Source: a virus. Taken from it: DNA of 25,180 nucleotides. Every line of letters begins with the position of its first letter. Position 1 is the first letter of the stretch. Below, piece by piece: positions 7,827 through 15,116 of the stretch. The position numbers and the translations under genes were made by a program. Location: positions 1 through 25,180 of IMG/VR virus record IMGVR_UViG_3300048686_000885. One strand, given 5' to 3'. The notes under the pieces were generated by a model. That model worked only from the letters and a program-made list of their open reading frames with translations. It ran no database searches and was not told the DNA's origin.

Positions 7827-8019
7827 GTGAGGTGACGGTTACCATGCCACCCTTCTTGTAGCCTTTGCCCATCATGCCGCCGCCCATTTTACGAACAGGC
7901 ATGGAATCCATGTTCATCATGTCATCACCCATCATGCCTTCTTTGGATGATTTAGCGAATTTCATGCCTTTGTCCATATTCATGCCGGATTTTTTACGGC
8001 GCATATTCATCTTCATCAT
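7783..8019 (-). CDS. Methionine-rich small basic protein (78 aa)
   Basis: Seventeen of 78 residues are Met, arranged as MM, GMM and MxM groups together with many Lys and Gly (MMKMNMRRKK; KMGGGMMGKGYKKGGMV). It starts at ATG 8019 with AAAGGAA 9 bases before. There is no hydrophobic segment, and a single Cys is the last residue. Short Lys/Gly/Met proteins containing KKGGMV-like ends are encoded in structural regions of other aquatic phages. Met clusters can bind copper or silver or give a flexible hydrophobic surface, but I infer no function. The last 44 bases overlap the next gene in a different frame. Confidence 0.72.
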   Translation of the reverse strand: MMKMNMRRKKSGMNMDKGMKFAKSSKEGMMGDDMMNMDSMPVRKMGGGMMGKGYKKGGMVTVTSRGNGAARSKKTYIC

Positions 8020-8031
8020 GGCTCAGTTCCT

Positions 8032-8313
8032 TTAAGCGTAGAAGGCTGTGATTGCTGTTACGTTGGTCAACGTTGCATACGAGCTGGTAGTGCAAAGTAG
8101 ACCATCTTCAGGTAAGTGGATGTAGACAGTGGTTCCGTTAGCAACAGTGTCAATAGTTGCTACGGTTGTGCCAGAAGAGCCACCATCTTTGATTACAACG
8201 GATCCCGCAGATCCCCCGGGGACAATATAAAGACCCTTGACGCGACTGCGACCACCAAAAATGTCACCGCTGGCAGCAAGCCGCGTACTTTTTACGTCAC
8301 TTGTAAATGCCAT
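8032..8313 (-). CDS. Small beta-rich structural protein (93 aa)
   Basis: Begins MAFTSDVKSTRLAASGDIFGGRSRVKGLYIVPGG and continues with SVVIKDGGSSGTTVATIDT, giving a compact beta protein with no Cys pair until the last quarter (LLCTTSS). The ATG has GGGGG five bases before it. It sits in a run of small virion-type proteins downstream of the capsid gene. The VIKDG-S-GTT pattern is common in small phage head or tail decoration proteins. Function is inferred from context. Confidence 0.78.
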   Translation of the reverse strand: MAFTSDVKSTRLAASGDIFGGRSRVKGLYIVPGGSAGSVVIKDGGSSGTTVATIDTVANGTTVYIHLPEDGLLCTTSSYATLTNVTAITAFYA

Positions 8314-8326
8314 GACGGCCCCCTAG

Positions 8327-8782
8327 TTAGAGAAGGTCGCGTGCTTGCAAGTAAAGAACGGTAACCGTTGCAGCGCCTGCAGCCCCGTTACCATTTTGTG
8401 CGGTAAAGTCAACAAGAACCTGTATATCCGTTGTGCCTACATCCGTTGCCTCTGTGTCCAGCGTACCGCGCGTTGTTCCAGCACTCTTGACGCTAGTGCT
8501 TGGGATAAACGCATCAGCATCTGCTGAAGTGCCAACAACCACAGTAGCAGTGCCTGTGTCATCATTTGCTGTTGTGACATTAAGAATCACATCAACAATC
8601 TGAGAACCTGCAGGGATTGTTGCCACAACTTGGTTATTTGAAGTAGCGCCAATGATGTCGATAACGGCCGACTGACCCATGACTGCAAAGCCAACGTTTG
8701 CAACGTTAGTTCCTACAGTAGTGCCAGTGGTATTGAAAATCGGGCCAGCTTTAACTGGGCCGGAAAACGTGGTTTGAGCCAT
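8327..8782 (-). CDS. Structural/decoration-like protein (151 aa)
   Basis: First gene after the promoter at 8870-8898. Starts MAQTTFSGPVKAGPIFNTTGT, then alternating short strands rich in Thr, Val, Ala and Gly (VVATIPAGSQIVDVILNVTTAND; GTATVVVGTSADADAF). It has no catalytic motif, membrane segment or Cys. GAGGA lies 6 bases before ATG 8782. The FSGPVKAG opening and the IPAGSQIVDV segment are typical of phage surface or decoration proteins. Its separation from the capsid gene by a terminator and a fresh promoter suggests it is wanted at a different level. Confidence 0.78.
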   Translation of the reverse strand: MAQTTFSGPVKAGPIFNTTGTTVGTNVANVGFAVMGQSAVIDIIGATSNNQVVATIPAGSQIVDVILNVTTANDDTGTATVVVGTSADADAFIPSTSVKSAGTTRGTLDTEATDVGTTDIQVLVDFTAQNGNGAAGAATVTVLYLQARDLL

Positions 8783-8869
8783 GATGTCCTCACATGCGAG
8801 TTAAGAGCGTCCGTCTGCATGTCGTCTGCTCGGCCAGTCTGACGCTCCGATATTTCCGAGAATATTAGT

Positions 8870-8898
8870 GTTGTATCAGTTTGCGACCAGGGTGTCAA
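8870..8898 (-). promoter_or_regulatory. Sigma70-type promoter for the tail and fibre block
   Basis: On the minus strand TTGACA (8898-8893, a perfect -35) is followed after 17 bases by TACAAC (8875-8870, 4 of 6), with TG one base before it as in an extended -10. It lies directly after the capsid terminator and 90 bases before the next gene. The leader contains GAGCGTC and GACGCTC arms that could form a long-loop hairpin. Confidence 0.65.
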
Positions 8899-8900
8899 TT

Positions 8901-8930
8901 AAAAACAAAACCCCCGCTTTTGGCGGGGGT
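8901..8930 (-). terminator. Rho-independent terminator after the major capsid gene
   Basis: On the minus strand an 8-bp stem (ACCCCCGC/GCGGGGGT, loop of 5) is followed by TTTGTTTTT. It begins 21 bases past the capsid stop. Read together with the promoter just downstream, it divides head from tail transcription. Confidence 0.85.
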
Positions 8931-8951
8931 CCTGGCTGGAAGAAGGCCTAG

Positions 8952-9866
8952 TTAAGCGCCTTCGCTTCCATAGATGCCTCTTGGATCAGACCATCCAAAC
9001 GAATAACGCTCTCTTGCGCGATAGCGAACGTTCCCCGTATCGAAGTCGCCTTCGAAAGCGGTTTTGATCGGCGAGCGCTGGAACATCTTCAAACCGTTAG
9101 GAGCATCGGTCAAAAGGAACCATGCATCCACGTCGGTTAGGAAGTGGTTAACGGTATAACCCTGTGGAACCATGCCCATTGAACGCACCGCGTTAACGTC
9201 ATTGTCCGCTGTTCCAGGACGGAGCGTGGTCTTCATCAGACGCTCGGCCGTGAACTGAAGCTCTTTGGGTACAACCATCTTGGTTACCTGAATTGCAACC
9301 TTCAAACCACGTTCATCGGTGAACCCAGCCACATCGATGATGCCTTGTTCCAACGAGGTTTCGTTGAGATCTGAGGCAACAACAGGTGTGTTACTGAAGT
9401 TGGGGCCGAGTGCTGTGGGGTGTGCGCTGTTACACAAGGACACACCGTCACCGCCGTTATAAGAACCGGTGGTGTTGAAGGCGTTATTCAGGATGCCAGC
9501 ACCCTTCACCTGCTTGGTATTTGCCATGGAACGAGCAAGTGCCTTGGTGTAGCGAACCGAAAGACGGTCATAGAGGTTGTCCTCAATGGCTTCTTCGGTA
9601 AGCGCAAAGGCCAGAGCAATCGTCTCATGGGTATAACGAGCGGTGAAAGATTCCTGCGCGCTGTCGTAGTTAACGCCAGCACCTTCCTGCTTGACAGGAG
9701 CGGAACCAAAGCCGGTCAACATGACCTCTTCTTCAAACGCACGATCCGAATTTTCGATAGAGAAAATCGCTTCATGTTCGTTTTCGTAACGGTCATACTC
9801 CATGCCAAACAGCGCATTGAGTCCCGGCTCCAGTTCCTTGACTAGTTGAGCACGTGTAATTGCCAT
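8952..9866 (-). CDS. Major capsid protein, Mu gpT-like (304 aa)
   Basis: The sequence MAITRAQLVKELEPGLNALFGMEYDRY and FEEEVMLTGFGSAPVKQEGAGVNYDSAQE matches the opening of Mu gpT-type major head subunits, which have the HK97 fold. TARYTHETIALAFALTEEAIEDNLYDRL and YTKALARSM form the spine-helix region, and LCNSAHPTAL plus PNGLKMFQRSPIKTAFEGDFDTGNVRYRARERYSFGW form the C-terminal part. It has no N-terminal scaffold domain, which agrees with a separate scaffold gene upstream. ATG 9866 has GGGAG 7 bases before it. It is the last gene of the head block, followed by a strong terminator, which fits high-level expression. Identity is confident. Confidence 0.93.
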   Translation of the reverse strand: MAITRAQLVKELEPGLNALFGMEYDRYENEHEAIFSIENSDRAFEEEVMLTGFGSAPVKQEGAGVNYDSAQESFTARYTHETIALAFALTEEAIEDNLYDRLSVRYTKALARSMANTKQVKGAGILNNAFNTTGSYNGGDGVSLCNSAHPTALGPNFSNTPVVASDLNETSLEQGIIDVAGFTDERGLKVAIQVTKMVVPKELQFTAERLMKTTLRPGTADNDVNAVRSMGMVPQGYTVNHFLTDVDAWFLLTDAPNGLKMFQRSPIKTAFEGDFDTGNVRYRARERYSFGWSDPRGIYGSEGA

Positions 9867-9868
9867 GA

Positions 9869-10441
9869 TTAAACTCCCGCAGTGCCAGTGCCACCTTTGT
9901 AGAGGTGGTTGTTAACGGCAACGATGAGATCTGCATTAGCAGAAGTCACATCATCATTTCCATCTGCTGCGTAAACGCCAACCACCTTAAAGGTGTAAGT
10001 AGCGTTACCCGTTGCAGGTGTGCCAACTTGTTGACCCGATACACCATAGGTCGTGCTTCCAGAGACGCTGGTATCAACCTGAGCATTGCGGCCGATACAG
10101 GTAGCACCGGCGGTGCCCACGCACTGAACAACAAAGAGCTGGTTGGGGTTATCCGCAACCATTGCAACGATATCGCTTGCGTTGGTCTGGGAATACTGAT
10201 TGCTCCAAATGGGTTTGCCTGTCGTGGGGTCCGTATAGGAACATCCCATAAACACGCCAACAATTGCACCTGAAGTTGTACCTGCAGCCAAATAGCCACC
10301 AGACAACGTCACCACATCACCTTGAAAAATAGATGTGGCGTAGTTGGCTGAAATGGGATACGACGTCAAACCTTGGGTATCGTACCCCGCGCCATTTGCA
10401 CCGACAGGGCGAAAACCAAAAGCCTTATTGGTATTTGCCAT
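9869..10441 (-). CDS. Head decoration/structural protein (190 aa)
   Basis: Begins MANTNKAFGFRPVGANGAGYD, a pattern (MA-x-x-NxAFGFRPV) I know from proteins encoded right next to major capsid genes. The rest is small strands: FQGDVVTLSGGYLAAGT, VGVFMGCSYTDPTTGKP, FVVQCVGTAGATCIGRNAQV and TYTFKVVGVYAAD. The three Cys are not paired in an obvious motif. AAGGA lies 7 bases before the ATG, and the capsid gene follows after 2 bases. A surface or head-stabilising role is inferred from family and position. Confidence 0.82.
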   Translation of the reverse strand: MANTNKAFGFRPVGANGAGYDTQGLTSYPISANYATSIFQGDVVTLSGGYLAAGTTSGAIVGVFMGCSYTDPTTGKPIWSNQYSQTNASDIVAMVADNPNQLFVVQCVGTAGATCIGRNAQVDTSVSGSTTYGVSGQQVGTPATGNATYTFKVVGVYAADGNDDVTSANADLIVAVNNHLYKGGTGTAGV

Positions 10442-10473
10442 GATTCAGTCCTTAAAAAGTTAGATAAACCGAG

Positions 10474-10944
10474 TTAGCCTCGGCTTCCGAAAGTCGTGCG
10501 GGAACTCCGTTCCGGAGTCTGAATCCGCATGGATGAGTGAGCATTTTCACGCAACATCTCATTGTCTACGGCGTGCATTTGATCCCGGGCCTTCTTGTGG
10601 TAGTACGTGTTGCGCTCTTCAACAGTCTCCAAGGGCACTTTTGCTAGCAATAAACCACCAACAGCAATAACCCCAGCATGCTTACCATCTTCCATAACAG
10701 GAAGACTATTTTGGTGTTCGGGCGGAAGATCTTCGTTACGAACAAGTTCATAACCCTCCCGCAAACGACCATAAACATGCTGCTTGTCTTCAAAACCATT
10801 TACTTCTGCGCGAATCCACCGGTACTTATACCCTTCAGGGGCAGGAGGTGCATCAAGACGTGAAGGCGGTGTCCAAGGCTTGCGACGAGCTTCTTTCTCA
10901 CGAGTTTTGCGAGGGGCTCTATCGATAGTTAATTGTTCGCTCAT
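10474..10944 (-). CDS. Conserved protein between scaffold and capsid genes (156 aa)
   Basis: A highly charged protein with a basic, Pro-rich N terminus (APRKTREKEARRKPWTPPSR), then APEGYKYRWIRAEVNGFEDK and VYGRLREGYELVRNEDLP, a beta core, GVIAVGGLLLAKVPLE, and a charged helical tail. I have no firm family, but a PEGY-x-YRW-(I/V)R then LR-GYE-V motif is seen in small virion-assembly genes of aquatic phages. It follows the scaffold by 2 bases with AAGGA as ribosome site and lies 30 bases before the decoration-like gene. A head assembly role is inferred from the operon. Confidence 0.75.
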   Translation of the reverse strand: MSEQLTIDRAPRKTREKEARRKPWTPPSRLDAPPAPEGYKYRWIRAEVNGFEDKQHVYGRLREGYELVRNEDLPPEHQNSLPVMEDGKHAGVIAVGGLLLAKVPLETVEERNTYYHKKARDQMHAVDNEMLRENAHSSMRIQTPERSSRTTFGSRG

Positions 10945-10946
10945 GT

Positions 10947-11882
10947 TTATTCCTTCACATATTTGGCGTATTCCTCAAGAGGAACACCCAATTTCTTTGC
11001 CATAGCAACCTGACTTGGTGACAGCTTGACAGAACGGCGCGCACTATTAACCCCGGAACTTCGGGAGGCAGGAGCTACAGCAGGCGCGGGTCGCTGTACC
11101 CTGGGTTGAGGTGCAGTCTCCTGTTGAAATTGCTTGGGAAATTGTTCCCGCAGGCGACTATCTAATTCAGTATAGTATTCGTCAGATTCAGGGTCAATGC
11201 CTTCTTCTTCCACCAAACCCTGATGAATACCCCAAGCAGCATACGTCATCACACGATTCTTGCCAAACCAATCGTTGTCCTTGGCCCACTGCTCAGCCCG
11301 TTGACTTGGGGGTTTTTTCACAGGTTGCTGTTGAACCTGAGGATTTGCTTGCGGCTGTGGTTGATACTGCGGAACCTGTTGAGGTTGCTGCATGTGATGC
11401 TGCTGCGACTGAAGCCATTGGGAAACTTGGCGTTGTTCAACCTGCAAATCGGTTAAACGTTGGTTGGCCTCCATCTCCGTATCAACATCGCCCTCTTCAC
11501 GAGCCTTTCTAATAATTGCTTTTAGCTGCAATTGCTGGGTATCAAGGCGCTGCTTAGCTTCACTAAGTCGGCTGTAGTCCGTATGGACTAAGCGTGTCTC
11601 AAGGTCATATGTTTTTGACTGAAGGCCCTTGGCATATTCAAGCGCTGCCTGTTCGCGACGCTCAGCTTCGCGCATGCGCGCAGTCAGCTTTGCAATTCGC
11701 TTTTGGACGCTATCGCTAACCGCATCAAGTTCGGATCGGTGTTGTTCAGAGGAATCGGGGGCGGTATTGGCTTGGGCCGTTTGCTCCGGTTTCTCTTCAG
11801 GAGCTTGAAGAGCAATTTCCGTTTCCTGCTCATTCTCACCTAAATCAAATTCAAGTTGTTCGTTGGGATTATTAAGTGCCAT
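10947..11882 (-). CDS. Capsid scaffolding protein (about 311 aa)
   Basis: An acidic, low-complexity N terminus (FDLGENEQETEIALQAPEEK) is followed by a long coiled coil at about 50-170 (VQKRIAKLTARMREAERREQ, LSEAKQRLDTQQLQLKAIIRK, ANQRLTDLQVEQRQVSQWL), a Gln/Pro-rich linker, and a basic C terminus with SARRSVKLSPSQVAMAKKLG. This composition and its place directly upstream of the capsid genes is that of internal scaffold proteins that form the prohead core and are later removed. The frame opens at GTG 11894 (GTGA overlap with the GroES stop), but ATG 11882 has GAGG 7 bases before it and is my choice. ATG 11885 is also possible. Confidence 0.85.
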   Translation of the reverse strand: MALNNPNEQLEFDLGENEQETEIALQAPEEKPEQTAQANTAPDSSEQHRSELDAVSDSVQKRIAKLTARMREAERREQAALEYAKGLQSKTYDLETRLVHTDYSRLSEAKQRLDTQQLQLKAIIRKAREEGDVDTEMEANQRLTDLQVEQRQVSQWLQSQQHHMQQPQQVPQYQPQPQANPQVQQQPVKKPPSQRAEQWAKDNDWFGKNRVMTYAAWGIHQGLVEEEGIDPESDEYYTELDSRLREQFPKQFQQETAPQPRVQRPAPAVAPASRSSGVNSARRSVKLSPSQVAMAKKLGVPLEEYAKYVKE

Positions 11883-11890
11883 CATGAACC

Positions 11891-12343
11891 TCACATGTGC
11901 AAAATATCAGCGGGATCATTGATAGTGGCCAAGATCTCATCATCATTAAGAATGCGAATCTCACCACCATCAATATTCATGCGCGCACCGGCATAACGAC
12001 CAAAAATAATCCAATCGCCTTTCTTGCACCACGCGCCATCTGGGAACTTCTCGCGATCACCGTAAGCCAGAGGGCCTACCTCCAACACATAGCCGCAAGT
12101 TGTTGTTAGTTGATTGCGTTCAACGGTTTGATCCGCCAAAGCAATGCCGCCTTTGCTCTTTTTTGCACCGCGATAAGGGAGAATCACGATCCGCCAGCCT
12201 GTTGGCTTCGGAATTCGACTTAATACGGATTCTTGAAGGTCATCGACTTTTAAATCACCGTCGTCGGTATAGGCATCTGTCAAAGTCGGAACTTTTTGCT
12301 CCGCTTCCTTTGCCCATTTTTGCTCTAAAGCAGTCACAGTCAT
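11891..12343 (-). CDS. GroES/Cpn10-like co-chaperonin (150 aa)
   Basis: Residues about 44-140 fit a GroES fold: PTGWRIVILPYRGAKKSKGGIALADQ, where the GGIALADQ stretch is the mobile-loop region, then TTCGYVLEVGPLAYGDREKF, WCKKGDWIIFGRYAGARMNI and GGEIRILNDDEILATI. The first 43 residues are an acidic extension not present in bacterial GroES (about 95 residues). In tailed phages such as T4 (gp31), a phage co-chaperonin replaces GroES so that host GroEL can fold the capsid protein. Here it lies between portal and scaffold, which fits this role. The frame opens at 12361, but ATG 12343 has AAGGA 7 bases before it. No GroEL is present in the window. Confidence 0.88.
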   Translation of the reverse strand: MTVTALEQKWAKEAEQKVPTLTDAYTDDGDLKVDDLQESVLSRIPKPTGWRIVILPYRGAKKSKGGIALADQTVERNQLTTTCGYVLEVGPLAYGDREKFPDGAWCKKGDWIIFGRYAGARMNIDGGEIRILNDDEILATINDPADILHM

Positions 12344-12353
12344 GTTGGTGTCC

Positions 12354-12539
12354 TTAGTCATCAGGGTTTTGCTTCAAAAGCTTGTGGATTTCAGCTTCCA
12401 CAAACGAAATACCCTCGATGCGGCCCATCAAATGCTTGTACTGCTCCATCGATACGACACGATTGGCTAAAACCATCGTTTCGGCGTCGGCTCTTAGCTG
12501 ACGAATACGCTTTAGTAGCGTTTCTGTGAACTCAAGCAT
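12354..12539 (-). CDS. Small helical protein between portal and co-chaperonin (61 aa)
   Basis: A charged all-helical protein (LEFTETLLKRIRQLRADAETMV, LMGRIEGISFVEAEIHKLLKQN) with heptad-like Leu spacing. The frame also opens at TTG 12551, but ATG 12539 has GGAG six bases before it and is preferred. Its stop lies 10 bases before the co-chaperonin start. Short helical genes near portals in other phages can act as packaging or head factors, but no function can be read here. Confidence 0.75.
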   Translation of the reverse strand: MLEFTETLLKRIRQLRADAETMVLANRVVSMEQYKHLMGRIEGISFVEAEIHKLLKQNPDD

Positions 12540-12607
12540 GGATTGCTCCAATGAAGCAGACGGTTTGTGCCACCCTCTGAAGGCATTTGCTGCGATTATG
12601 CACTAAT

Positions 12608-12751
12608 TTACGTTATCTTTACCTTTTTGAAGGCATCTTTACGATAAATCATCGTAGGTTTAGGTGCTGGAGGAGGGACAATACCCTCCTTTCTCGCTTC
12701 TCTAAGGTTTTTTTTCACAACTTTTTGTTGACTATTGCCTTTGCCTCGCAT
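12608..12751 (-). CDS. Small basic protein overlapping the portal gene end (47 aa)
   Basis: A 47-codon frame from ATG 12751 to TAA 12608, overlapping the last 20 bases of the portal gene in another frame. GAGG lies 8 bases before the ATG. The product is strongly basic (RGKGNSQQKVVKKNLREARK, then Pro-rich PPPAPKP, then YRKDAFKKVKIT), with no membrane segment. Without it, the 180 bases after the portal would be empty in an otherwise closely packed operon. The real status is likely but not certain, because such a short frame can occur by chance. Confidence 0.6.
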   Translation of the reverse strand: MRGKGNSQQKVVKKNLREARKEGIVPPPAPKPTMIYRKDAFKKVKIT

Positions 12752-15107
12752 TTTGAGCCCTCATTTGGTTAGATTGCGCCATTTGCATAACACGTGCTTG
12801 GCTTGCCTGCTGTTGTTGCGCTAACCGAGCTTGATCAATAGCCACATCATTCTGTTCGCGCTGCTGATCAAAGGCTAAACGCTGTTGATCCACGCCAATT
12901 TTGGCTTGTTCAACCTGTCCACGTTGTTGAATCTCGGCTTTTTTCAACTCAATCAAGGGATCGGGCTGCTGTTGGCCTTCACCAGATAACTGTGCCTGCA
13001 GTTGTTTCACTTCTTGGAAGAATTGCGCTACTTTTAAAGCAATCATGGCTTCTTTTTGCAGCGGCGAAACCAAGTGATCAGGATCTGTGCCGTATTGTTG
13101 GAACAATTCGGCTTCTGTTGCCTCTTCAGCTTTCACTTTAATGTGCTCAAAAATGTGTTTTTGCAACAAAACAGCCGCCTGCGGCATTGCTGCCATCATG
13201 GGAGATAAGCCAAAAAGCAGATGAGACAGGATGTGCGCATCGTGCTGCTGACCGGCAAATGCTTTTAAGCCAAAACCGTCCAATGCTTGCGCGTTTTCAC
13301 TGGCTGGATCTTTGGGTTGATCCACATTCTGGCTGTTAAGAAGCGCATCAACATCGCGAACGCCCAGCGCTTCATACATCCGACGGTAAGCTTCATACAT
13401 ATTGTGCATCTGCGGCGCACTTTGAGCGAGCTGCAACTCGGTTTGTGCCATCGTAATACGTTGCGCCACCGAGAAAATATTCGGATCAGACACAGGAAGG
13501 ATGTCTACCCGCTTATCAAAATCCCTGCGCTTGATCTTGCGTGACTCCCCGGGCACATCGTAAGGGTACTCATCCGGTAAATACTCAGCAAAACCTTCTG
13601 CTAAAAGCTGGAATTCAAGACGCTGCGCGTAGTGCAGGCGTTTGTGGATAGCCGACATCACACTTGAACCCTTCTCGAGCAGTGCAATCGTCGTTCCAAC
13701 CGCCGCATTTTGATTACTGTCGCCTACCTGCAAGTCTGTGATGCTCGCTAAACGACGCCCAGCATCCACACAAAAGCCTAAAAGCTGATACAGGGTCTGA
13801 CTTGGCTCTTTGTAAGGCAAGGGCAAAAGAGATGCCTGCAGTTCTGCACCTCCCGCATCCATATCTCGCCATTCCCCCGGCTTGATCGGCACATCGTCAT
13901 TTTCAATCCGAGCACCTTTGGCCTTAAATCCCGAAGGAAGATTATTAAGCGTGCCTGCGTCCGTCAGTTGACGCAGTGAGGAACCTGCCGTTTTGGCCAA
14001 ACCACCAATTAAATGCAAGAAACCAAGGCCATAGGCTCCCGGTCCTTGGACGAGCATGTAATGCACCCAATACTCTTTGCGCAACTTGAGATCATCTTTC
14101 TCTTTCCAGTTGCGGCGAACACCTACTACTTTGGTAGAGTTTTCATCAACCGTGATGACATAAGGCAGGCGAATGCCTGTGGGATCGCCATCCTCGTTTT
14201 TGTCCTCAAACCCCGGAAGGTCGTAATCAACCATAAACTCCAACAACTGCATTTCCTTGTCCTCGCCCGAGGGAGAAATGCCCGTTATCTTGTCTTGCGC
14301 TTCAGAGATCTGGGTCGTGTCATTAACGACCTCCGCTTGAGCACTATCTAAATACCGACCGTGGTACACGGCCTTGCGATAATCGTTCTCGGACATGAAG
14401 ATGCGGTGCGTGATTCGTCCGCACTTGCTCATGACCGGTGAACCGTTATAGGGTATATAAAGGTTATCTGGGAATACCGCAGGCGACACCATGCGCCCAA
14501 GATTTTCGTCGTAGTAAACCTTCTTGAATACCGATCCGCCGTAGCCTATGTAAAACAGCATCTGATCAAACTCAGGTGCATATTCAGGCATCTCATTCAT
14601 GAGTTGGTAATTCATGAAATCCTTGACCCGCTGCGCCTGCATGACCTTTTCACGCGTTTCTTTACCCAAAACCTGCGTGCGGACAGGACCTTCGGCAGGC
14701 AGAAGTTCTTTCAACGCCTGCGCCTGAAACTGCACAATAGCCTCGGTCAACAAAGGATGCTGCACGCCACACGCGCCACGGAAAGGTTGTGTGCGATCTT
14801 CGATCTTAAAACCAAGAAGATCCATGCCTTTGGCGTACTGTTGTTCCCAATCGCCCCGGGAACTTTTATCAGCGTCAAACAAAGCCATGAGATCACTTGA
14901 TATACGTGCCAGCACATCAGGCGGCAATACCTCTGCGAGGTTAGCGTCAAACGGTACTTCGCTATCCTCTTCTTCATCAAGATTAACCGTTACGCCACCT
15001 TCCTCATCAAACTCAATGGTGATTTCCGGTAAATCTTCCTGCTCAATTTCAACTTCCACCTCCCCTGTGGGAAGGTCCTCGATCCGCGTTGCTTTTTCAA
15101 TGGGCAT
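12732..15107 (-). CDS. Portal protein (791 aa)
   Basis: The portal ring is the head vertex through which DNA enters and leaves. An acidic start (EVEVEIEQEDLPEITIEFDEE) precedes DLMALFDADKSSRGDWEQQY and PFRGACGVQHPLLTEAIVQFQAQALKELLP, then a basic helical-beta core with FYIGYGGSVFKKVYYDE and VSPAVFPDNLYIPYNG, typical of long portals of podovirus-like phages. The last 150 residues are Gln-rich coiled coil (QQQRAQAR-like; LIELKKAEIQQRGQVEQAKI), as in portals with a barrel extension. AAGGA lies 6 bases before ATG 15107. The gene follows the giant virion protein and precedes the assembly genes. The identity as portal is strong; its subfamily is less certain. Confidence 0.87.
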   Translation of the reverse strand: MPIEKATRIEDLPTGEVEVEIEQEDLPEITIEFDEEGGVTVNLDEEEDSEVPFDANLAEVLPPDVLARISSDLMALFDADKSSRGDWEQQYAKGMDLLGFKIEDRTQPFRGACGVQHPLLTEAIVQFQAQALKELLPAEGPVRTQVLGKETREKVMQAQRVKDFMNYQLMNEMPEYAPEFDQMLFYIGYGGSVFKKVYYDENLGRMVSPAVFPDNLYIPYNGSPVMSKCGRITHRIFMSENDYRKAVYHGRYLDSAQAEVVNDTTQISEAQDKITGISPSGEDKEMQLLEFMVDYDLPGFEDKNEDGDPTGIRLPYVITVDENSTKVVGVRRNWKEKDDLKLRKEYWVHYMLVQGPGAYGLGFLHLIGGLAKTAGSSLRQLTDAGTLNNLPSGFKAKGARIENDDVPIKPGEWRDMDAGGAELQASLLPLPYKEPSQTLYQLLGFCVDAGRRLASITDLQVGDSNQNAAVGTTIALLEKGSSVMSAIHKRLHYAQRLEFQLLAEGFAEYLPDEYPYDVPGESRKIKRRDFDKRVDILPVSDPNIFSVAQRITMAQTELQLAQSAPQMHNMYEAYRRMYEALGVRDVDALLNSQNVDQPKDPASENAQALDGFGLKAFAGQQHDAHILSHLLFGLSPMMAAMPQAAVLLQKHIFEHIKVKAEEATEAELFQQYGTDPDHLVSPLQKEAMIALKVAQFFQEVKQLQAQLSGEGQQQPDPLIELKKAEIQQRGQVEQAKIGVDQQRLAFDQQREQNDVAIDQARLAQQQQASQARVMQMAQSNQMRAQNARQRQ

Positions 15108-15116
15108 GGTGTGTCC

